Part shown: piece by piece, positions 5,316 to 9,455 of the stretch | How positions within the stretch are numbered: position 1 is the first letter of the stretch | Layout of the letters: each line of letters begins with the position of its first letter | NCBI GenBank assembly: GCA_021107605.1 | Contig: JAIOSN010000075.1 | Span: 1-9,455 of the forward strand | Direction: 5' to 3' | DNA: 9,455 bases | Source: Anaerolineae bacterium | Lineage (GTDB): Bacteria; Chloroflexota; Anaerolineae; B4-G1; SLSP01 | The notes under the pieces: model-generated | Databases searched by the model: none | Seen by the model: only the letters and a program-made list of their open reading frames with translations | Told to the model about the DNA's origin: nothing | Position numbers and translations under genes: made by a program

Positions 5316-6554
5316 GTGAACGCCTTGCAGAGATATTTCCAAAATATCCGCCGTTTTTCTCGGGGGGTACGGCTCTATTTGTTGGTGACGCTGTTACAAG
5401 GTATCGGCTGGGGTATCTTTCAGCTCTTTTTTAACTTCTACATCCTCAGCCTGGGCTACCAACGAGACTTTTTAGGTTTCCTGATTAGCATTCCGCCCCT
5501 GACCGCCTTAGTCGTGGGAGTATTCGCCGGTTATCTTAGCGATCTAATTGGCCGGAAGCGGGCATTTATTCTGGGGGGAGTTATCAGCGTGCTGGCCCAG
5601 ATTATTATGCTCTCCAGCCCCTCCACCGGTATCTTGATTGCCAGCAGTGCCTTGCGCGGGATGGGGATGAGTATCTTCAGCATCGCAGCCGCTCCATTTC
5701 TGATGGAGCAGAGCAGCGAGCAGGAGCGTATTCATCTCTTCAGCTTCAACTCCGGGGTGATGACGATGTCTATCTTTCTGGGCAATTTTGTCGGCGGCTC
5801 TCTTCCGCTTTTGGTCGCCGGGCAATTGGATGTGGCGCCGACCTCCAGCGCAGCCTACACCGGTACCCTGGCCGTCACCACCTTGCTCAACTTCCTGGCA
5901 TTGGTACCGCTTCTCTTCTTGGAACGCGATCAGTCAGACGACCACCAACAAACGACGCCGCCCTTCAAAGCGGTCTGGGAACATCGCCAATTATTGACCC
6001 GTTTGCTCCTTCCCTCCCTCATCATCTCCCTGGGCGCGGGCATGTTGATCCCGTTTCTAAACGTCTTCTTCCGCTACCGTTATCAGTTGCCCGACGATCT
6101 GATCGGCTCCATCTCTGGCTTTGGTTCCCTGGGTATGGGGATAGCTATCTTTTTGGGGCCGCTCCTGGCGGAAAAATGGGGCAAAGCCAAAACTGTGGTG
6201 ATCACCCAGGGACTTTCGGTACCCTTTCTCATCATCTTGGGCTTCGTCTCTAGCTTACCTTTAGCCATCCTCGCTTTCTTTATGCGCGCCAGCCTGATGA
6301 ACCTTTCTGGGCCAGTCTACCAAACTATGGTGATGGAGAAGAGCGACGCGGAGACGCGCAGTATGACGGCCAGCTTTTACAGCATGATCTGGAACTTTGG
6401 CCGCGCCCTTACCCCTTCCATTAGTGGGCCGCTCCAGGAAGCGTATGGGTTCAATCCGGTCTTCCTCATCACCATCGTCGCCTACGGGCTTTCGGTCTAT
6501 CTGGTCTATCGTTGGTTCGTACAATCACGACCAGCAACAGTTGAGTTTACCTAA
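5316..6554 (+). CDS. MFS transporter, 12 transmembrane segments
   Basis: 412-residue major facilitator superfamily permease in the cytoplasmic membrane; substrate unknown, with drug or metabolite efflux most likely from overall style. The loop after helix 2 carries motif A, GYLSDLIGRKR (72-82). Hydrophobic segments occur throughout, and a hydrophilic central loop (about 204-226, rich in Asp, Gln and Thr) separates two six-helix halves. A weaker motif-A-like segment, GPLLAEKWGKAK (281-292), sits at the equivalent place in the second half, as usual for the family. The start is GTG, chosen because GAGGAG (5301-5306) lies 9 nt upstream and the sequence continues MNALQRYF. Monocistronic: own promoter at 5253-5280 and terminator at 6634-6677. 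Confidence 0.92.
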   Translation: MNALQRYFQNIRRFSRGVRLYLLVTLLQGIGWGIFQLFFNFYILSLGYQRDFLGFLISIPPLTALVVGVFAGYLSDLIGRKRAFILGGVISVLAQIIMLSSPSTGILIASSALRGMGMSIFSIAAAPFLMEQSSEQERIHLFSFNSGVMTMSIFLGNFVGGSLPLLVAGQLDVAPTSSAAYTGTLAVTTLLNFLALVPLLFLERDQSDDHQQTTPPFKAVWEHRQLLTRLLLPSLIISLGAGMLIPFLNVFFRYRYQLPDDLIGSISGFGSLGMGIAIFLGPLLAEKWGKAKTVVITQGLSVPFLIILGFVSSLPLAILAFFMRASLMNLSGPVYQTMVMEKSDAETRSMTASFYSMIWNFGRALTPSISGPLQEAYGFNPVFLITIVAYGLSVYLVYRWFVQSRPATVEFT

Positions 6555-6570
6555 AAAACCGAAGATTGCA

Positions 6571-6588
6571 CCACGGAGAGCGCAGAGA
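6571..6588 (-). repeat. Short CTCTGCG-type tract after the MFS gene
   Basis: Read on the minus strand this is CTCTGCGCTCTCCGTGGT, a variant of the CTTTGCGTCTTTGCGGT tract inside the ~200-bp repeats at the left edge (about 290-310) and related in style to the ATCTGCG units at 2096-2125. It sits just after a coding sequence, in non-coding DNA. Confidence 0.5.
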
Positions 6589-6633
6589 TTGTAGACTTGG
6601 TTTTGTATCTGCTCAAAATGGAGGGGCGAGTAG

Positions 6634-6677
6634 CGCGCCCGGTCTCTTGACCGAGTCATACCGGTGGGCGCGTTTTT
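6634..6677 (+). terminator. Rho-independent terminator of the MFS gene
   Basis: CGCGCCC (6634-6640) pairs perfectly with GGGCGCG (6666-6672) and is followed at once by TTTTT (6673-6677). The loop region contains an inner hairpin, CGGTC-TCTT-GACCG (6640-6653), giving a branched structure. It is about 80 bp past the MFS stop and correctly oriented. Confidence 0.75.
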
Positions 6678-6732
6678 GATTAAATCTACCGGGTGGTCTT
6701 CCATCTGGGGCCAGTCCTCCTAGTGAGTTGGA

Positions 6733-6752
6733 GGCCGGCATCTTCGCCGGCC
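6733..6752. terminator. GC-rich hairpin between the convergent MFS and PA14 genes
   Basis: GGCCGGC (6733-6739) pairs with GCCGGCC (6746-6752) across a 6-nt ATCTTC loop. It lies between convergent genes. On the minus strand it follows the PA14 gene and a smaller hairpin, but no T-tract follows, so it may be a 3'-end stabiliser or an intergenic repeat rather than a true terminator. Confidence 0.5.
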
Positions 6753-6780
6753 CCCATAAAAGGTGCTTAAGTTATGGTCA

Positions 6781-6794
6781 GTCGGGAGACCGAC
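6781..6794 (-). terminator. Small hairpin just after the PA14 gene
   Basis: GTCGG-GAGA-CCGAC, a 5-bp stem with a GNRA-like loop on the plus strand, 10 bp past the stop of the minus-strand PA14 gene. There is no T-tract, so it is a weak terminator candidate at best. With the hairpin at 6733-6752 it makes a structured 3' end. Confidence 0.35.
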
Positions 6795-6804
6795 CCCACT
6801 TGAC

Positions 6805-8094
6805 TCAACGCTGCACCCACTTGACAGCATCAAAACCGATAAGGCGCGTGCGATAGGGTTCGTAGGTTACATCGGCCAGGGAGACATATTCGGAGCCATC
6901 GCCGCTGAAGTAGTATGTGCCTAGTGAGACCCACTGATCACCCTGCGTGGATTGGTTCACTATCCGCAATTTGTAGCCATTGGTATGCCGGACCCAGTAG
7001 CGGGCCTGTGCTGTGGTCGTGTACCGGTAGGGGATAAAGACGAAAACTTCATAGTAAGCCGGGGAGAGATTCGGATACCAGCGCGCCCAGTTGTAGTTGT
7101 AGCCCCCGCCGGAATTGTTGTAGGTCCAGAGCATCCGTCCGCCGTGACCCTCGTTGACGGTGCGCCATCCATTCGCAGTACCGCCCTTGACGAAGCCGGG
7201 ATCATTCTCGTCGACGATCACGCCATCGGACGGAGATGGGTCTTCACCGTTCCAGGCGAGCTGGGCGACGGCGTGCCCGCCATTCTCGTAGTATTGGAGT
7301 TCGATGGTGACGGGGCCACCAGGTAGGTAGATTTCGTCAGTGTAGGTCGTCGCGTGCTGTTCGTACCAGGCATCAACGAGCAGGTGCCCGTTCACCCAGA
7401 ACCGTGCACCGTCATCTACCGTCAGCGAGAAGGTGTACATACCCGCCGTTAGCTCCACTGTGCGCGTCCAACGCGCCGAGAAGTGGTCGGCCTGGATAGC
7501 GGCGGCCGGGGAACCGGTTCCCCAGTTGAAGTTGACGGCGCGATCGTATCGGGTCAGCGCAGGGGCGCCGCCGAGCGTCATATTGTTGAAATACTCGGCT
7601 TTCCACTCACCGCCATCACCGCTGTCCTTCTCCGCCCAGGAGAGTTCGGCGACGGCCAGACCACAGTTCTCGTAATATTCTACCTTGATGTAATGGTGCC
7701 CCGAGCCAAGATACGTGTCGAAGGTGAAGGTGGTGGGTGGGTGATCACCCCACTTATCCAAAAGCAACTTGTTGTCGATCCAGACGCGGATGCCGTCGTC
7801 GCTGGTGACGGTAAAGCGATATGTGCTCGGCGTCACGTCAATGTAGCGCGTCCAGCGCGCGGAAAATTGATCTGCTGACACTGCGACATCGGGCGAACCG
7901 GTGCCCCAATTGAAGTTGATATTAGCGTCTTGGCGCGTGAGAGCGGGCGTGCCGGAGAGCATAGTGTTGTTCCAATATGATGCCGCCCAAGAGGGATCAC
8001 TGTGCTGGGGGAGAATCGGTCCTTGAGCAAGCACCGGAGTACCTCCCAGTAATAGGGCTACCAACAACCCTACCATTCTCAATCGTTTCAACAT
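6805..8094 (-). CDS. Secreted protein with two PA14 domains and a golvesin-type C-terminal domain
   Basis: 429 residues, exported. Signal peptide ~1-23 (basic start, hydrophobic core, VLA before Gln24). Two PA14-like carbohydrate-binding domains at about 36-153 and 164-281. Each carries NFNWGTGSP (60-68; 188-196), a ...DxFSARWTR segment, a strand ending DDG(I/A)R.W(I/V)(D/N) and YYEN.G.AVA(E/Q)L.W near the end, so they arose by internal duplication with a 128-residue period. The C-terminal ~135 residues (DENDPGFV..GGW..., ARWYPNL..A.YEVFVFIP, ...GFDAVKWV) match the golvesin/Xly carbohydrate-binding-like beta-sandwich. No enzyme domain is present, so it is likely a cell-surface or extracellular glycan binder. 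ATG start with a full GGAGGT at 8101-8106, 6 nt upstream. Apparently monocistronic. Confidence 0.9.
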   Translation of the reverse strand: MLKRLRMVGLLVALLLGGTPVLAQGPILPQHSDPSWAASYWNNTMLSGTPALTRQDANINFNWGTGSPDVAVSADQFSARWTRYIDVTPSTYRFTVTSDDGIRVWIDNKLLLDKWGDHPPTTFTFDTYLGSGHHYIKVEYYENCGLAVAELSWAEKDSGDGGEWKAEYFNNMTLGGAPALTRYDRAVNFNWGTGSPAAAIQADHFSARWTRTVELTAGMYTFSLTVDDGARFWVNGHLLVDAWYEQHATTYTDEIYLPGGPVTIELQYYENGGHAVAQLAWNGEDPSPSDGVIVDENDPGFVKGGTANGWRTVNEGHGGRMLWTYNNSGGGYNYNWARWYPNLSPAYYEVFVFIPYRYTTTAQARYWVRHTNGYKLRIVNQSTQGDQWVSLGTYYFSGDGSEYVSLADVTYEPYRTRLIGFDAVKWVQR

Positions 8095-8100
8095 GGTTAT

Positions 8101-8106
8101 ACCTCC
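8101..8106 (-). promoter_or_regulatory. Strong ribosome binding site of the PA14 gene
   Basis: GGAGGT, 6 nt before the ATG at 8094. It is the most complete Shine-Dalgarno match in the window and suggests efficient translation of this secreted protein. Confidence 0.75.
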
Positions 8107-8168
8107 ATATTTGATATATTCATTAACTTCTACTTCCAGTGTATAAAAGAAACCCGTCTCGAAACATT

Positions 8169-8189
8169 ACACAACTGTTATAATTGTGT
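8169..8189. promoter_or_regulatory. Operator-like inverted repeat in the PA14/cyclophilin intergenic region
   Basis: ACACAA, 9 bp, TTGTGT: a symmetric site of 21 bp containing TATAAT on the plus strand (8179-8184). It lies 75-95 bp upstream of the PA14 start. No matching -35 is visible for the plus-strand TATAAT. Spacing and symmetry suit a dimeric regulator, but nothing identifies one. Confidence 0.35.
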
Positions 8190-8255
8190 GTCACTTGTTT
8201 CCCTCGGGACTCCTTTTCAATGAAGCCTCTTTCCCCAGGAAACATCCTTTCAGCT

Positions 8256-8286
8256 CTAGAACGTAGAAGCGCAGTCTACGTTCTGG
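8256..8286. repeat. Strong hairpin in the divergent intergenic region
   Basis: AGAACGTAGA (8258-8267) pairs perfectly with TCTACGTTCT (8275-8284) around a 7-nt AGCGCAG loop. One G-U wobble and one C-G pair can extend it. No T-tract is present and both adjacent genes are transcribed away from it, so it is not needed as a terminator. It is probably an intergenic hairpin repeat, or an RNA element if transcription of the plus-strand gene starts upstream of it. Confidence 0.6.
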
Positions 8287-8303
8287 TTCAAAAGCAAATT
8301 GGG

Positions 8304-8360
8304 GCGCTAACCCGGCCAGATTAGACTTGCCAGATTATCAAGTTTGATGTAGCTTAGCGC
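8304..8360. repeat. Nested inverted repeat with internal 9-bp direct repeats
   Basis: GCGCTAA (8304-8310) is the reverse complement of TTAGCGC (8354-8360). Inside, ACTTG (8325-8329) can pair with CAAGT (8339-8343), and GCCAGATTA is repeated exactly at 8315-8323 and 8329-8337, a 14-bp period. It lies 90-150 bp upstream of the cyclophilin lipoprotein. It may be regulatory DNA or a structured leader; I do not recognise a known riboswitch. Confidence 0.4.
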
Positions 8361-8414
8361 TGCGCGCACCAGGCATTTAGGTTGACGTGTTGCGTGAAAT
8401 CGTAAGTCAGGAGC

Positions 8415-8445
8415 TATAGTTCATTTATTTAAAAGGAAAAAGGAG
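8415..8445 (+). promoter_or_regulatory. Candidate -10 and ribosome binding site of the cyclophilin lipoprotein gene
   Basis: TATAGT at 8415-8420 matches the -10 used by the MFS gene, but no good -35 lies 16-18 bp upstream (TTGACG at 8382-8387 is 27 bp away). AAGGAG at 8440-8445 is 6 nt before the ATG at 8452 and decides the start. The ribosome site is convincing and the promoter weak. Confidence 0.45.
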
Positions 8446-8451
8446 TGTGCA

Positions 8452-9455
8452 ATGAAGGTAGCGCAAGCATGGAAGAAATGGGTAGGGATCGGTGTATTAC
8501 TTGTTTTGATGACCGCGTGTGCGACGGAGACACCGGCGACAGAGCCTACGTCCATACCGCGTCCCAGTCCGACGAGTGCAGCGGCGGATGTAGAGACAAT
8601 CGAGAAACCTACTGCTCCGGTAGAGGGATTGCCGGAGGATCCGGCCAGCCACGAGGGGATGTACGACGCACCACCAGAGATGCAGTTAGATCTAGATAAA
8701 CACTATGCCGCCACGCTGGAGACGGACAAGGGCAAAATCGTAGTGGAACTATTCGCCCAGCAAGTTCCACAGACCGTCAACAACTTCGTTTTCTTGGCCC
8801 ACGAAGGATTCTACGATAACACCACCTTCCACCGGGTAATTCCCGACTTCATGGTGCAGGGCGGCGATCCCGCCGCGACCGGGCTGGGAGGACCTGGCTA
8901 CACCTTTACGGATGAGTTTGACCCCACGTTAGGCCATGACCGCGCCGGCATCCTCTCTATGGCCAATTCCGGGCCAGGCACCAACGGTAGCCAGTTCTTC
9001 ATCACTTTTGGGCCGACCACCTGGTTAGATGACAAACACACTGTCTTTGGCAAAATCATCGCCGGCCTGGATGTGCTCCACGCCATCAGCCCCCGCGACC
9101 CGGAGACGGCCACCACTCCTGGCGATATGCTCAAGAGCATCACCATTGAGGAGAGCGCAGAGCCGTTCGCCTCGCAGCGAACGCCCAATGCCGAGATCGC
9201 CGTGCCAGAGGAAGCCATCGCCCGGTACAATCTCTATTCAGAGCCGCCGGAGATGCAGCTGGATGAAGCGCAGAAATACAGTGCCACCATCATCACCGAG
9301 AAAGGGGAGATCAAAATCATGTTGGATGCCGAGGCCGCGCCGGTCACGGTCAATAACTTTGTCTTTCTGGCCGAAGCAGGATTCTATGACGGCCTGACCT
9401 TTCACCGCGTGGAACCGGATTTTGTCATCCAGGGAGGAGACCCGACCGGCAGCGG
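8452..9455 (+). CDS. Lipoprotein with two tandem cyclophilin-type peptidyl-prolyl isomerase domains (partial)
   Basis: The frame is open from ATG 8452 to the window edge: 334 codons, 3' end missing. It is an exported foldase that isomerises X-Pro bonds outside the cytoplasmic membrane. Lipoprotein signal with lipobox MTAC (Cys23), then a Pro/Thr-rich linker to ~75. Domain 1 (~84-233) keeps the cyclophilin active site: FHRVIPDFMVQGGDP gives Arg128, Phe133, Met134 and Gln136; SQFFI gives Phe183; WLDDKH gives Trp191, Leu192 and His196. Domain 2 starts near 276 and repeats the entry motif PPEMQLD (74-80; 265-271). It has FHRVEPDFVIQGGDP, with Val in place of the active-site Met, and is cut by the edge. 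AAGGAG supports the start. Confidence 0.93.
   Translation, partial: MKVAQAWKKWVGIGVLLVLMTACATETPATEPTSIPRPSPTSAAADVETIEKPTAPVEGLPEDPASHEGMYDAPPEMQLDLDKHYAATLETDKGKIVVELFAQQVPQTVNNFVFLAHEGFYDNTTFHRVIPDFMVQGGDPAATGLGGPGYTFTDEFDPTLGHDRAGILSMANSGPGTNGSQFFITFGPTTWLDDKHTVFGKIIAGLDVLHAISPRDPETATTPGDMLKSITIEESAEPFASQRTPNAEIAVPEEAIARYNLYSEPPEMQLDEAQKYSATIITEKGEIKIMLDAEAAPVTVNNFVFLAEAGFYDGLTFHRVEPDFVIQGGDPTGS

Noticed and set aside
8179..8184. Plus-strand TATAAT as the promoter of the cyclophilin gene
   Set aside because: No -35 at a usable distance, and the gene starts about 270 bp downstream beyond several hairpins; TATAGT at 8415 is a nearer, though weak, candidate.
8445..8699. 84-residue plus-strand frame at the start of the cyclophilin region
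   Set aside because: It is an alternative frame of the lipoprotein gene that starts at 8452. The latter has a lipobox, a good ribosome site and a continuous cyclophilin match to the window edge.

Overview
The window looks like chromosomal DNA of a free-living bacterium. A member of the Chloroflexota (Anaerolineae or Caldilineae type) is the best guess. This rests on a Bmp-type nucleoside ABC system, secreted PA14 and golvesin-like proteins, a lipoprotein cyclophilin, and intergenic space full of short hairpin repeats and degenerate 'CTTTGCG'/'ATCTGCG' tracts. It is an inference from style and protein families, with no marker gene to confirm it. Gene-scale content is ordinary. I found no complete new defence, mobile or biosynthetic system, and the unusual signals are in non-coding DNA and in one active-site residue.

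Layout. Positions 1-475 hold two and a bit tandem copies of a ~200 bp repeat, ending in a cluster of 14-bp units that runs into the stop codon of the next gene. Positions 473-3362 (minus strand) hold a nucleoside-type ABC transporter: substrate-binding lipoprotein first, then, after a hairpin-rich 271-bp gap, the double-domain ATPase. The ATPase has Lys in place of the Walker B catalytic Glu, and no permease gene is in view. Positions 3363-3725 hold the transporter promoter, two dispersed relatives of the left-hand repeat, and a structured palindromic element overlapping the stop of the next gene. Positions 3726-5224 (minus) hold ribonuclease Z and, upstream of it in the same operon, an unrecognised five-helix membrane protein.

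Positions 5225-5315 are a compact divergent promoter region in which the two opposing -35 hexamers are almost the same bases. The minus-strand transcript is predicted to be leaderless. Positions 5316-6554 (plus) encode a 12-helix MFS permease followed by a rho-independent terminator. Positions 6805-8094 (minus) encode a secreted PA14-PA14-golvesin-like protein. Positions 8095-8451 are a divergent intergenic region with strong inverted repeats. From 8452 to the right edge (plus) runs a partial lipoprotein with two tandem cyclophilin-type peptidyl-prolyl isomerase domains.

How they work together. The binding protein and ATPase would form part of one nucleoside uptake system if permeases lie elsewhere. 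RNase Z is tRNA-processing housekeeping. The PA14 protein and the cyclophilin lipoprotein both act outside the cytoplasmic membrane (carbohydrate/surface binding and extracytoplasmic folding), but nothing in the sequence ties them to one pathway.
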